A stretch of 64,000 bases of DNA from Torymus aiolomorphi (GCA_036365515.1 CM070875.1:9650001-9714000); one strand, 5' to 3'. Positions 1-15,000 are shown, numbered from the stretch's first letter. Translations and numbers: made by a program. The notes: generated by a model from the sequence alone, not told the origin.

Positions 1-909
1 CCACTTCCCGCCGAGATATCCACTGGCGAAAATTGGCAGCATCACCTCCTCGCTCCCTCGCGATGATTCCGTCGTTCGGGCGCGAACGTTGGCCCGCCGC
101 GCGAGACTTGCGCGCCTTCCCAAATCGGGCTGCTCTCGCGCGAGTAGCTGCTGCGCGTCCGGGTCCCCGAGACGGAAGTAACGGCCCGTTTGGCAGGTGT
201 ACAAATAATACAAGCTCCGCGAGGAACGTAATAATAGAGCGCGCGCGCGCGCGCGAAAGCCTCCGACGGGAGAGAGAGAGAGAGAGAAAGCTCGCCCGCG
301 AGAAATAGAACGCGCCGGAAAGAGTCGCCGCGCGGCTGAAAATAGTCGCCGAGATGTCGACGATGGAGGAGGAGATGCAAGGAGAGAGGAAGAGAAAGAA
401 AGAAGAGAGGCTTTGTGTCCGGGAGGTGCGATGATTTTTGTTGAGCCTAGGTAATTATAACAGGTGTTGTGGATAATAAAGATCGATTATTGGTTGTGTG
501 ACGTCTTTTAATTTGTACTTGAGTACACGAAAACAGCCGTGTCCACATATCCAAGTGCATCTTATCAATCGTATTTTTGTGTATACCCACATATCGCCGC
601 GCGATATCGCGCTGGAAATTCCGATCGCCGAAATCTCGAGATGTTTGGGAAAGCGCACTATACCTACGCGGCGAGATCATTATATCGTTTATCGTCATCG
701 TTATAACTCGCCTACGTATACGGAATCAAAGGAAAAAACCCTTGACACCGAGATATTACAGCCTCGTGCGCACCCGATAGCGGACGAGTATTTTTTCATG
801 TATCGCTATATACTCGACTTATCCGATTCTGTCGTTCACGTGATCGCCGCTGATGATAACGGCGACGACGCCCCCGATAATTAGTATTCAATTCGAACCA
901 CGACTGACG

Positions 910-949
<40 letters not shown>

Positions 950-1994
950 TGTGTATATATATATAAGAAAAAGGGTTATCTCGAGGAATTCTAAAAATAT
1001 ACGCTGTACATTCGTTTCCTTGGATTCGACGAATCATCCTTTCTCCGATATTATTGCGAAAAAATAATAATCGGTCGATAAAGATCTCCCTCCCCTGATC
1101 GATCCGAAATTCCAACTCTGAGATACTTTTGAGGGACAGAGGGAGAGAGATTTTACCCGGACAGCAGAGGCAAGGTGGTCGATATTCGGCATTTATATAT
1201 AAATCGCAGCTATCCCGCGAGCGAGCGAGCGAGGGAGCTATACACGCGGCGCCGGATTTATCGGCTCGCTAAATCGAGTGAGAGACACACACACACATAC
1301 GCGCGGAAGAGGAACGCGGAACGCGCGAAACGTCAGCGAGCGTCGCGGATAAATATAAATACGCGCGCAAGGGAGCAGAGAGAGGAACCGTCGTGCTCTT
1401 TATTTTTGTCGGAAGAGAGAGAGAGAGAGAGAGACGGAGGCGCCGTGTGCGAGAGCGAGGAATTCCGCGAGTCAAGACTGTACGTGCTAACGTGCACCTG
1501 TTTCGTGTCTTTCCGACTTTGGCCGCACGTTGTTTGCGTTATAGCCTTTCCTCGCCCGAACACTAAGACTCGCCGCTATAGGTCCCCATCATGATGTCTT
1601 CTCCACCCCCGTCGACGGCACCATTAAAACCTTAACACCTTTGTCCTTCCTTCCTTCCTTCCTTCCGCTCTATAATCCCTTGCTCGAACCCTTAGCCGCG
1701 CACAACCGCAAAGCCCAAAGATCGATTTCATCCCGCGCGCGCTCCTCGACTCCGCCTCCAAAAATCAATTAGCCATAAACAGCGCGCCCGACCGCAAAGA
1801 CAACTCTAACTCGTGCCTGCGTGTACATCACGGGTCCTGTTATTTACAGCCTCTCGTAATGATATAATCGGCGCCCCTCCCTCCCCGAGGGTTTTCGGAT
1901 AATTCGGGTGCACGGTACCTATATACACTGGCGACGTCCCTTCGGGCCTGCATATCCGCACACCGGAGATTCATAATCCGCGTCGTCCCGCAGG
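1..1994. other. Gene-free CpG- and GA-rich flank
   Basis: I see no protein-coding or RNA gene here. The DNA is rich in CG dinucleotides, GA/CT runs and CG alternations (for example near 240-255). Open frames exist only because the GC-rich composition lowers stop frequency; none shows a recognisable domain, splice logic or repeat-free protein sequence. It is read as upstream flank of the ETS gene that begins further right. Confidence 0.6.
913..964. repeat. (TG)n microsatellite passing into (TA)n
   Basis: A GT/TG dinucleotide run with one interruption passes directly into a short TA run. It is simple-sequence DNA in the upstream flank with no associated gene. Confidence 0.9.
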
Positions 1995-2030
1995 TATAAA
2001 GCGGATGAGCCGAGGAAGTTAAGACAGTTC
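1995..2030 (+). promoter_or_regulatory. Candidate TATA/Inr core promoter
   Basis: TATAAAG lies at 1995-2001 and an initiator-like ACAGTTC at 2024-2030, so an A at 2026 would sit about 31 bases after the TATA start, the usual spacing for a focused insect promoter. A downstream AAG|GTAAAT donor at 2646/2647 could end a first exon. Together with the exon at 2949-3026 this would give a distal start for the ETS gene about 17 kb downstream. This is inference from motif spacing only, since GC-rich insect DNA yields many chance TATA matches. Confidence 0.25.
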
Positions 2031-2163
2031 GGAGTGCTTCCTACGGCTTTCTTTTTTATCTTTACCTTTTCTTTTTAATTATACTCGGGGCATCAAAAAG
2101 ACGAGGCACCGCCTCGTTACATCGTGTGCGGGCGGTAGGAGAATTACTATATTAAAAAGTCCT

Positions 2164-2179
2164 CCCCCCCCCCCCCCCC
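2164..2179. repeat. Poly-C run
   Basis: Sixteen consecutive C residues, a G-quadruplex-prone tract on the opposite strand. It lies within the proposed first exon. Its true length may be affected by sequencing error. Confidence 0.85.
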
Positions 2180-2948
2180 GTTGGAAATTAAAAGCCACGC
2201 GCGTGTGTGTAGTAATAATTACGGGCACACTGATCGGAACAGGTTTCTCTTCCCGGGATTAAACTCTCGTCGCGTCTCGCCCTCTTCGTCGTCTCCGCTT
2301 TTCTTTTTCTCACGGTCGCCGCCACCGGGGCCCCCTGCCTGAATTATCCCGCATTTCCTGTCTGTCTCTGTCATCTCCGCGGAAGACGCCGGCGACGTTG
2401 AGGAGAACGCGTATGTGTGTGCGCCCAGCATGTGCGCGACATAAGAGAGGAGAGTAAGAGGAGACGACGACGACGACGTGGGGGTGGAAATATTGAGAGT
2501 CGTTGAGGAGTTCTTTTTTTTGGAACTCGAGAGGAAAGATGGGAATATTCATGAGGCTGGGTTGTTGGGCGCGGATGTGTACCTGAGCAGGGGATTTTTA
2601 TGATGATGAGTCGTTATGGGGAGGTTTAGTGCGGTCAGAGTGTAAGGTAAATATGGTTGGCCGAGGGAAGCTGTAATTACGGGTGTGACCGGGGCAGCAA
2701 TTAGGATCGTGGCAGTATTGGCTAAATGATGTGTTTTTACGAGCTTGCGACACTGCGGTTGGCCACACTGGTCATAGGGTCGGTCGGTCGTAAGGGTCTC
2801 GTAGGTTCGTTAGAGGCAATTAAGGCTTTAAATCCTATTCAAACTCGTTTAACTTCGGGCTATTAATATTATGATAATCTGCCGTAATGCCATTATAACA
2901 TATATATATGTATATAGCTAACCATATTTGTCTCTTTTTCTGTTACAG

Positions 2949-3026
2949 GTGAGTTATACCAAAACCAATCAACTACTACTACTACCACCGTCCTATCATT
3001 CCCAGGACCCGCCAGTAAACGCATAC
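2949..3026 (+). other. aop: Candidate noncoding (5' UTR) exon of aop
   Basis: This 78-base segment is bounded by unusually good splice signals. On the left are a CTAAC branch-point match at 2918-2922, a pyrimidine tract and a TTACAG acceptor ending at 2948. On the right is a perfect GTAAGT donor at 3027-3032. No coding gene starts nearby, and the next good acceptor on this strand belonging to a real gene is at 19177, the 5' UTR exon of yan/aop. I therefore read it as a distal 5' UTR exon separated by a ~16 kb intron. The segment is open in its first frame, so a coding role cannot be excluded. RNA-seq junction reads joining 3026 to 19178 would settle it. Confidence 0.45.
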
Positions 3027-6000
3027 GTAAGTTCAAGTTCAACCGCTCATCAACAACAACATATCACACTCTGAGAGTTTTTCTTGTACGCGATCACGAC
3101 TTGCCGGAAATCCCAAAGCGAGAGTCCGGCAACGTCGCGACGATACTCGTACATAATAACATACCCATTCGACGAGTGGAAAAAACAAAATAATAATGAA
3201 AAGAAACGACAATCTGCTGAGCCCACATTAGCATGCATGCGCGCGCGCGCACGCGCTTTTTTGTTGCTTATAATAGGTCCATACGTGAACGCAGTGTATA
3301 TATGTGGCGAGGTTTTTTGCCGAGTGCACGAACCCGCGCGAATTATCCGACAAAATAGCGTTGCGTAAGCTATACATGTAAGAGTAATATACACTCGGCA
3401 CTTCCGCGTTTGACAACGCGCGCACGAGCGCGTGCACATTATGGCGAATATAAACATATCGATAATTGCCTTTTGAAAGTGTATGTATATATATTGAACG
3501 TGGACGAAAATAAACTTATGTATGCGCGGTTCGGAGGTTTTTTATGTAAGCGCAACGACGACGGGGGTAGGAGGTTATCGGGTAATTGTGTTGAAGAAAT
3601 AGCTTTGCGATTAGGATATATATAATGTTGGCGTTGATAAAGTAAATTTTGAGACTGTACATACATAAAGTACGGGTAATTATGTACAAGCGATATACGA
3701 TTTTTCCTCAAAGTATTTTCCTTTCTTTCTTTTTTAGAAGTAGTATTGTCCATATATCTAAATTTTAAAATAATTAGACCAGTCGTATGACAAATAAGTT
3801 GACGATGATGGATGATAAATATATACAACGATACGAGATAGGAAGCGAGTTTAAGATCATACAACGATCAGTAATCATCGCATGCGTACCAATAGAATCG
3901 TTAATTAAAAGCTCAAAATCAAGCTGCCACACACACACACACAGAAAAACCTGCATCTTATATATCCCCGGACCCGCACTCACCGCACGGCTCAATTAAA
4001 AAAAATTATCGCGCTTCCACAAGAGAGAGAGAGAGATGCCCTCGTATATATACTTGCACGCATCACTCTCTATCGTCCTTTACTCGAGCACCTCCACTCC
4101 ACTTTCATAAACATCCCAAACCCCTCCGTCTCCCCTCACACACACACTCTCCCGTTCCCTTACATCCGAGAACCAGACCCATCAGCCCGCATTTTTCTCT
4201 CTCTCTCTCCCTCTCTCTTCATCCTAAAGGACCGCGCTCCGCCCCCTCTCTCTCTCTTCTCGGAACCGTAATCCTCAAAGAAGAAGAAGAAGACGACGAC
4301 GACGGAGGAGATGAAGAAGAAGAAGCTGACCGGGGCGTCCCGCGTCGCGGACTTCCGCGTGCCGCTATTGTGCCCCTCGGCGCTCGATTCCTCGAAAGCT
4401 GCGCGCCGGGCGACAATAGACGGGACACGGGGCTCGAGCGTTAATCGCGCGAGTTTTTCGGTGGATTTTCATCCTCTTTGTGTTGTGCGCGAGAGAAATG
4501 TGTGTGTGTGTGGAGGAGGGTATGATGCACTTTGCGTGTGATGATTTTTTCCATCTTTTTTTTTCACCCCCGTGTATAGTGACGTTGCAGTTCGGGTAAA
4601 AGCGAGTGAGAGAGATTCCAAAGATTGTACGTATATCGGGAGGGGGGATTATTTATTTGTTTGGGATCGGAGAGCAGGTTTTTTCTACCGCAGTGGGAGA
4701 GTGAGTCAGCTGTTGACGCAGGCAGTGAGACTATTTTTCCGAGAGACCGCGTACATATAGGTATGCGTATGTATGTTTATCGATGAGGAAATGGCCGGGA
4801 AGTTGACGCAGGTGTGTCGCGTGCGTGTGCTTTTATTTCGCGCGTTGCGGCGCCGAGATGACGACGATCGATCGACGGATGATCGCGTGTGTATATAGTA
4901 GCGAGAAGTCACGAAAAAGGAATTCGCAGCTAGCGCGTTTTTCACCGTGTGCCGAAGGCATCGAAGTATATTGTAGAAAAACGTTTTTTTTTTTTTTTCG
5001 GTTAATAATGTTTCTGTCCAATCGAAAATGGCGTTTTGCGAAACAAAGGCGCAGATAACGAGAAAAGCACAATGGGCCTATAGGCTATAGGTACCTTTCG
5101 CTTTTTACTTCACTCCGCGCTACGAATGCGCACCTCCGACTTGTACTTTCCGCGTCGTTTCTATCCCTTTGCCTGTGTATATATATGTATACACACAGCA
5201 TCCGTGCAAAAAACGACCGATTCAATAACCTCAGAAATATATAAAACGTTCGTCCCCCTCTCTCTCTATAAAAAGCGCCAACGACTTCTCCGCACGATTC
5301 GTCGAATCTCGGAAGAGAGGCGAGGGAGCAGCAGCAGCAACAAGTGTCGGCTGCAGCAGCAACAGCGCTCGCTTGCTTTTTCCTCTCTCTCTCGCATCGT
5401 CGTCCTCGCTGCAAGTGCGCACGTATATACAGTGTGCCGCTTTCCTGCTCGTTTTTTGTCTCGCGTGAGCGTTGCTGCCGCTGGAGCAGCGCTGCGTGAA
5501 ACGGCTCAATTAAAGGTCCGTGCGGAGTAAGTGAGCGCGAGGGAGGAGGAGGAGGAGGAAGAGAGGGAGTGCGAGGATTAAAGTTGGGTGTAGAGCGAGC
5601 GAACGAGGAGAGTCGGCCGCGGGAGTTGCAGATTAAATGTTATAGGAACGTTAGTGTTTTCGAGTGGGCAATGAAATGCGATTTACGGCTAATATAATAA
5701 TAGGTTTTATTTTTATTTTTACTTTTATTTGTACGACATAGACGCTTATAGGTTTATACTCAATCCTAGAAACGTAACAACGTGGTTTTGAAAAATTAAA
5801 TATCTCTCGACTGCCACGGGTTCATTTCAGAGGAGCCAAAAAAAAAAGAAACAAAAACCTTCTCTCTCTCCGAACCTCAAATTTTGAATATTAAATAACA
5901 CGCAGCACATGAGCTTCTTTCCGTCTTCCTCTCCGAACTTTCGAAACCTCAACCTCGAAAAGAAAGACACCGGAGCAACATACACGCCGAAAACCTTTCA

Positions 6001-6088
6001 AGAAGAAGACTGCTACGCAGTGAAGAGAGACGAACAGAGCAGAACAGAAAAAAAAACACCGCGCGCTCTCGCGACCATCCATCTCTCT

Positions 6089-6188
<100 letters not shown>

Positions 6189-9100
6189 AAAAGAAAGAGA
6201 TCCCTCTCTCTCTACACACGCGCGGGCACAGGTCCTCTCGTCTCTCTCTCTCTCCTCTCATTCGACTCGCTGCTCGAAGAAAGGGAGTCAAAACCTCGCT
6301 GCGTGCGTGCACACGCACAGCCTCTCTCGAACGCGAGAGAGAAGGAGGGAGAGAGAGAGAGCCACTTAAGTCCCGGGGCCGTTCCCATGACGAGGCGGCG
6401 GCGAGTGACGAGGGTGAAGCAGCAGCGGCCGCCGCCGGGGCCTTTTTATCGACTTCCGGTCCAGCGAGAGTAGCTGCCGCCGCCGTCGCCGCTGCACGTG
6501 CAGAGAAGGAGGAGGAGGAGAGAGAGGCGAGCGCTGTTCTCTTTTGCGGCGCGCCTTCGCCCAGGGGTTCTCAATCGGAGGAGGTGTAGAAGAGGTTATG
6601 TGTGTGTGTGTGGAGCAGGTGATGACGATGATGCTGGGGTTACGGAGCGGAGAAAAACGCGGCCGATTAGTGTACAGAGAGATAGAGAAAAAGGATGGGA
6701 ATGATGCGTATTTTGTTTCTATATAGAAGAAAGATAGAGAAAGATATCGATACGCGTATAACGCGCGCGCGCGAGACTCCAAAAAAGGTTTCCCCGCCGA
6801 CGGGGTATACATTACCCGCACCGAGAGCCAGCAGCAGTAGCCCTTCTTCTTCTCCTCCGCCATACACACCGCAAGGAATATATCGTGTATCATTACACTG
6901 GGACCGCAGGCACGCACGCCCCGAAAAAAAACCTCTCTTGGACACTTTTTCCCTTCGATTTCTAGCAGTCTCTGTCTTTGTCCTCCTCCTCTTCTTTTCC
7001 CCTCCCTCGTAACTGTACGTGCGACAAGTGCGCCGGCGCGGCAGGTCTTTTCGAAAGGGCGCCCATGATGCTCTCCGGGTCCGAGCGGGATTAACTCCCT
7101 GAGGACAATAGGGTGTCGATCCCTCTTTCTATCTGTTCTCTATATACCCGCGGAGAGTTGTTCTCACGCGCCGGCGCTGCAGGTGTATAGATGGCGTATA
7201 CCTGCAGGAGATCGGTAGATATACCTGCGCGACCAAGGTTTTATGGTACCTGGAGAGAGAGAGAGGAAGAGGTCCGCGTAGGAGAAGAGTGGTTCCTCCA
7301 TTGTGCTCATGAAAAGTCAGATTTTTCGAGAGATTAGACGGTTTTTTTTTTTCGGGAAACTGGAGTGAGGATGGGGATGTAGGTGTCTATGCGTGTGTGG
7401 AGATACGTTTCTTATGGTTTTTCTCGAAAGGACACACGGCGTGATTTAGTGTCGCTGCTAATTGCTTATGGGCCACGGGTGCCTCTTTGTGCCCCGCCAG
7501 CGGGGTGTATATACCGTCACAATGCTACAGTGGCCCAGTGTAATGTTGGGTCATAGAAAGGTTGAATTCTTTCTCGGTATTCAATGAAATCCATACCCTC
7601 CCCGTATACAACAACAACGAGGGTATATACATACTTCTTTTCTCGTGTATTATATAATACATATATAATCGTAAAAAATGATCCGACATTCTTCTTCTTC
7701 CTGATCTTCCACTACGAGCGCAGCCATAATCCAACCACCGAGGGATCATTAATACGCACGCGAGTTCTAGCATTCCGCAAACAGTCAAACTTCCCTTCCC
7801 CTCCCCCCATAAAGATACGCATCTATATACGAGATATCCTACATCCCATCCTCTTTCTCTCTCTCTCTCTCTTCGCTCGCAACTTCCTCATCGCGCAGCC
7901 TCCGCAAACGGGGTTACAACACACACGCGCACACTCTCTTATGTACATATATACGTTGTGTATAGTGTGCCATTGTGTGTATACCTAATACCCGCGCCGG
8001 AATTTCTATGCGCGCGCGAGCCATCGCGGAAGAAGAAGAAGCGACTATATACACGCGCCGGTGTAATACCGCTATAGCCTCTCTTTCTTGGCGGAACCTT
8101 TTACAGGTCGCTTTATACGCGCACTCGCGCGGGGTGTAAATATCGCCGGCGGCTGTGTAAACGCGTTTCCGCGTGTCTCTCTTTTTACCCGTAAGCGAGC
8201 GAGAGGCCAGGCAAAAAGATTAGGCTTTACCGTATTCCCGGATTATAAGAGGCGGATATTGAAAACGTTTCGCGTTGCCGATAGATGTACGTGCGGTGTA
8301 TAATATATATACCTATATAGTTGTGTGCGGTGCGTATAGGGAAATAAATTGGGGGCGAAGTGGTTTGGTAATTGCGTTACGTCGGTGCCGAGGCAGTGAT
8401 AAGTACGCGTGTGTATGCGTAAAGTGATTTTTTGGTCACGGAAAAAAAAGAGAAAACCTTGACGATCGTGTGCCTGCGTGTGCGGTTCGACAAAAGCAAA
8501 AAAAAAGGAAACGCTAATTAAAATACATATTGAATTTTTCACTTGCCTCGTGAAAAAGTGTGCGCGCGCGCTGCCGCATTCATACACTAATATAAAACGC
8601 GCTTTCAGCCGCGCGCAAAGTGCGTCCATTTCACAGCCACTCTCTCTCGCTCACTCCCATAAAAAAAGTGCCTAATCGTCAAGAGAATCATCCTTCCGTA
8701 TACATAAATCCTGCATCCACATAATCCCATCCATCCATCCATACATTAAATCATAACCCGTATATTACGTAACGACGCCCGGCCCAATAACGCGCATAAC
8801 CCAATCGCCTGCCTCTCTCGATTAAAATCCGTCGTCGAGCGATCATCGCTCGCTTGCGCATCTTCCTCGTTCGACCTCCTCCTCCTCCTCTCTCTCTCGC
8901 ACAGGTGATGTGTGTGCTGCTGCGCGCCCCGGGCTATCCGCGCTAGGGTCACTGACATGCTGCTGCCGCCGCCGCCGCCGCGCGTTTATCAGCGGACGCG
9001 TATATATATAGCTCGAGGCGGTGCTCTTGGTTTCCTGGAATTTCGAAAATGCAAATTGGACGAGGTTGCGAATTTTCGGAGACGTGGAACTCAGAGATGC

Positions 9101-9622
9101 GAGGAGGATGGGGCGTGATGAGGATTAATTGAGATATTGCGATGCGGTGATCGACGCGCGATGTTTTTGTATTGTATATTTAAATAATTGTTTTTCGACG
9201 ATGCGGTAACTCAACATGTTCTTGATAATGTTGACGCCGGCTTTTTGCCCCCTATTCTTTTATATCGACCACTAATATACGCATCCACTCGCGCTAAAAA
9301 AAAGAAAAAACGACCATCTAGCCATCTCTTATAAAACAAACCCACGTCTCTAAACGAAAAAAAAAGAATCGTCGCATTAGCATCGTGCAATGTCACCGGG
9401 TCTAATGCGCCGGCGACAACCGAGCGTACATACACAGCCGCGTCGCCTCTCGCGCGCGTAAAAACATCTGCGAGATTATTACTCGGGTGTCATGTGTGAG
9501 CGCAGACACAGAGAGAGAGGGGCACATATAAGAGCGATAAATTCGCGGCTGATTGGCGCGAATAAAGTCGCTTCTTGTTATACACGACGTCGCTCGGCTC
9601 TCTCGCCATCGTTAATTTACGT

Positions 9623-9806
<184 letters not shown>

Positions 9807-12058
9807 TCGAATCGCGCTGCAGATAATCCGAACGAAAACAAAACCATCGGCGAATAATAGGTCAGTCAGGCTCTGTAGCGTGCGCATTATATACGCGGTA
9901 TGTAACGAAAAAAAGTAGGCGGCCGTCGGCTTAATTAATTATGTAATTCACGCGAAGCCTCTCTGTATATATCACACATGTACCGGGACTGCTGCTGCTG
10001 CTGCTGCTCTTGGGAACGGCGGCCGATCGAATTGAAACTGATTGAAGGCGGAAGATCGCCGACGACGATAGAGCGCTCATAGTCGCGCTCTTTCGAGCCA
10101 TTTAAGAGTCTCTCTCGCTCGCTCGCACTGACGTAAGCTCTCGCGCTTCCGCGTTGCTGATGCCGCGGCGGCGCTCGCTCGCTTGCGCTTATGAAAATGA
10201 TTGTGAAATTCCGCGGCGCGTCCGTTTTTCCCCGCATTATATTCTGCTAGAGAGATTTTCGCGTGAGAGTAGGGGGATATGGTTATAAATAAGCGCGAAG
10301 GTTATCGCCAAGTCTGCGCGCGCGCCCGCGTGTCTCGCGGTTCGGTTAATTAAATTGGCGCGACGGTATATATATATATATATATATGATGGTTGCACGC
10401 AAGCTTATAAGTGTACAGTGAATTGATAGAGCGGAGGGACTGTATAGTATGTGGACGATGGTATCGCCGGGGGTTAAAAAAAGGACGACGATGACGAATT
10501 AATTACACTGTGCGGATACGCGTCGCACTGCAGAGGGTGAGGCGCGTAACGGGTTTGTAGTATATAGAGATGATCCTCCTCTCTCTCTCTCTCTCTCTCT
10601 CTCTCGCGTGAAACTGAATATCCGAGAGAGAGAGGGATATGTATAAGCGTCTGGAAAATGTAATTTTCGTATGAGGTTATACACTGCACCTATAACCATT
10701 TTCGGTTTTCCTTTTTTCTCTCTCTTTCCGAATTCCCGCTGTATTTAGGAATTCGTTCCACTGATCGCTCGACTCCCATGCGTAATCGTCGTGTTATATC
10801 GCCACTAATGTGCATCGGCCACGGTCTTTAAAGAGCCACATATATATATATCGATATAACCTGCCGACGCTCGATGCGCATACTAACCCGAGACGCACGA
10901 ATTCCTTGAATCTAATCGCTTCTCTCCTTACACCCGAAACACAATGTAACTCTAACATAACATATAAAATCGCGCAGATATAATGTAGCCGTGTAGCGCG
11001 AGTTCCGGATCGCACATCTCACCCGTGTCGAAATCCGCGGAGAAACGGCGCACGACGCGACGCAGCAGTTATAGCGCCGTTATCTCCCTGACTCGGCGTA
11101 CTTATGTGCTGCTCTTGTTTCTGGCTCTCTCGAGTGTGTGTACGTGTCGCGCGCGCTTCCGTGTTTTTCCAGCCGCGCGCGGATCGCGTATATATGTCCC
11201 GCTTTCGGGCACACGAAGAAGAAGAAGAAGAAGAAATTTACGCACGCGACCTTGACTGTTGTACGTATATATATGTATGCTCAGGTGTCGGCGAACTCTA
11301 GAATTGGAGAGGAAAAGAGGCGGGGAAAGTACGAGTTTAAAGCTTCAATTTTACGATAGGAGAATATATAAGACAGCGTTTCGTAAAAAATTCAAAACAA
11401 AATTCTTTTCCTCCATTAAATTTCGATAAAAGCCTCATGTTTACCCAATCGCCGCTCTTTATTTTTAATCATTCTCGTTCGACGCCTGCGCCTCGTTATA
11501 CATAAAACAAATCTTCATCGACAAACATTTAAACAACAGCTTATCACCAGATTCCTCCCATTATACTAACCGCTTATCCTCCTCCGCGTTTCCTATATAC
11601 CCCGAGTATATATATAACGACGCTTCGAAAAACAACAATAAAAGCATTAGAGCAACAAACAACCTCGTCACCTCCTTCGTACGCGCGCGTGCCCGCAACT
11701 CTTACACTATTACAAATCCTCGGCGGGGGCGATTACGCATGCGCTCGCTCGTTACGTGAATAGACATAACACATAACAGGCACCCGCGGACGTTACGCGC
11801 GGCCTGCGTATGTGCTATAATACATAAAGAATCGTCTGTGTTCCGTTCCACGCGGAACGAGCCGGCGAGTAGGGAGGAGGGAGAGAAAGTGTTGTATATA
11901 TATGTATACGAATTTCCAAGGTATAAGCGCATCGGTGGTATTATGTATAATATATTCACCGGATGATTGTGTTTTGTATAATAACCACTGAGGGGGCTGA
12001 CACAGAAAATTCGTCAGCATAGTGTCGAAAGAGAGATGCGGGTCCACCACCGCCGCTG

Positions 12059-12059
<1 letters not shown>

Positions 12060-12089
<30 letters not shown>
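12060..12089. repeat. (GA)n microsatellite
   Basis: About 30 bases of uninterrupted GA repeat in the gene-free upstream interval. Simple sequence with no associated gene. Confidence 0.9.
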
Positions 12090-12091
<2 letters not shown>

Positions 12092-15000
12092 GTGATGTAA
12101 TTGGGCGTAACTGTTATTTAACAGCGGAGAGCCGAGTTATACGGCGTGTAATACCGCAGGCGGCTTTAAAATACGGGCTCGAAGAGTATAAGTAGCGCGC
12201 GCGCTCTGCTAGTGTAATTTAAAACGCTTACGCGGATATTCGGACTCATCGAATATTAACCGATAGTCATCTACGTCATCTGCACGTCGTGAAAATTATA
12301 TCGGATGCTGCCGCTGCTGCTATGGTACACGAAACGAGGAGAGAGAGAAAAAAAAACACGCGCGGAGACGAATTTAGACGCGATCGATATCGCACACATA
12401 CGCGACAGCTCGTATCACACAGGTGTACGTTTGGGTCGTATTCTCGGCGCGTTGCATCTTTGGTTTCGCATTGTTCGCTCCTGTACACGGATATACACGT
12501 ACCAGAGGTGACTTTTATTTCCGTATATTGTTATACCGACGCTATAGCTGGACGCGTATATGAAGGCGCGGGAATTATTTATCGATTCAACGTGTGTGTG
12601 ACGCTTTTTGCGAAAGCCCAATCATTGCGGCTCTGCTAAGAGTGTAATATACCGGTTTTCGAATTAGCCGCGCGCGTAGTATAAGGTGTATATATATATA
12701 TATGCCCATAGAGCGCCGCGGGCGTAAATCAATATATCCTGTTAACTTCCTCCTCCGCTGCTGCTGCTGCTGCTGCTGAAATCAACAGGTATAGAGAGTC
12801 CCGGGGCCAGAAAAACCAGTCGTCGTTGAAAGAAAGAAACAAGAAAGAAGGAGCGCGTCGAGCGTTCGTCGAACTTTTTCCGCGCGGTGCCCTTGAGAGT
12901 GTGTGATATATAGGAAGCGGCCGAAAAAAATCGTCGCGACGCAAGCGCGTCATGGTAAATAGAATCCGGAAGGGTGTGTGCATGTATACAGTGTAGAATA
13001 TAACGAAGATTGGGAAAGAGGGAGAGAGAGAAAGATTGCGTGATCGGCAGGCTATGGCTGTGTTACGAAGTGTAGGAGAGAAAGGATTACGGCTCTTATA
13101 CAATCCTCTCTCTCTCTCTCTCCTTCTCGCCTGCCTCTGTGCCCGCGTTTAGTTCTCCAACTATTTCCATATCACTCTGTCTCTCTTCTCACGCGTTATG
13201 ATAAATCTCTCGGACGCTCTCGTCAAGGTGCTTCCTCGTGTGTCGCGCGAGTCTCCTCTCGCTCTCTTCTTCCTCTTCCCGTCCTCGTCGTCTCTTCCTA
13301 TGTATACTCTTTTTGCACGGCCTTATACTGCTCTCTCGCGTCGCTTTTTCGTTCTCTTCTCTCTTCCTGCTCCCGCAGAAAATTATACTCGCTCTCGTCT
13401 CCGTAAGATCGACGCGAGATAACGATCTCCCTCTCTCTCACTCCCGCGAATACACGGAGTTCTTTTTTTTTCAACGTCGTCGCGATAATACTGTATTTTG
13501 AATTCTTCCGAAAATTTTGTTATTCCTACATACGCCCGCGCCCGTGTTTAATCGCGCGGCGAGGAGATAAGGGGGCCGAGAGAGAATTCGGCGCCAGATG
13601 CGCGTGACAAAAGCTCGGCATTTCGTGATTATGTTTGCGCGCGCTCTCGCGTGCATTGACTTTGCTGCGTGCGATCAAGGTTGCACGCGTCGTCGTCGTC
13701 GTCTTCTTCGTGTAATTTCGGGTGTGCGCGCGCGCACAGCGATTTTCGATGCGTCATATATTATACATTATACTGTACTTACGGGTTTGCGGGATGTATA
13801 TTCCGTTTCGATGAATTATACGCGCACCGATAGAAAATAAAGCACACCGCGGCCCAGCTATAAACTCCGTTCTGCGAAGCGATAATGACTTAAAGATGAC
13901 ATACTCCGTCTATAGATGTATAAAACAAAAAAAAAAACGTCGCCAGTATAACAGGAGCCAGCATCCCGTGTAGACTCGTTATCCACTTTGTCGTAGCTTT
14001 TTAACGATCCCGCTTTCTGCCTCTCTTTACGGCGGCGGAGTAGCTTCCGCCTCTCCTATAATATACTTCTTCTTCTGCTTCTCCTTCTTCTTTTCTCCGC
14101 CTCCGTATACCGGTAGAGAAAGAGAGAAATGGGAGAAAAGGAGCGCGACGACGTCGACTTCCTGCGCCGGACGGGGGAGAACGACGAAATTGCCGACGAC
14201 GAGGACAAGTGCATCGGCGAAAAAGGATGAGGCGGATTAGAGGGTTTAATTGGCCGCGCAGCTATACTCGCTCTCGCGTTTTCGATGCCGCTTAAGGAAA
14301 AAGTTGCGCCGTCGCCGTTGCTGCTTTAGACGCGCAGATTTCCGGTGATAAATTTCGACGGCACACCGTGTATATTATACGTCCATTTTTCCTCCTATCG
14401 GGTGAGCCGCACACCAGACAGAACAAACAGCTCTCGTTCTCTCAAAAAAAGGGGAATAACAAGTGAAAAGCTGATCAAACACATTTCGCGAAACGACATT
14501 AACCGCGTCTATATTCAAATTTCGCATTGTATGCGCGTATATATTATACGAAAGTTTTGCGCACAGACGCGTGCGGTTCCACGAAATCAAGAGGCACGCA
14601 CGATACTTATTTCGGGGGGAGTGGGGATGCAAATATCGCGTTCGATAACGTCGCTGCTGGTGGTAGACTGGCCGTCTTTTCCGTGTCACGTATGAACGCT
14701 TTTTTTTATGCTCCCGATTAGAGATCGTTGTTTTCTCGACGCGCCAACTATACATATATTTACTTTCATCCGCGCGCTGTTTGCCCGGGCAGATAGCGCG
14801 TAGCATAAGTTGGACTCGACTTGCGCAAAAATTTTATTACACGCGTCTTTCCTCGTATCTCGGGCGCGCGCGTTATATTTGTAACAAAACTGACTATAAT
14901 GTAACACCGCGGTTAACAGGGGGATACATTATCAGAGACACAAGAGTTCGTCCGGCGTGTTATAATAATTCCTTGTATTATACATATTAAGGTAGTACCG

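Noticed and set aside
880..915. Possible tRNA B box on the minus strand (GGTTCGAATT)
   Set aside because: The expected A box and acceptor stem are absent; the upstream part is TG repeat.
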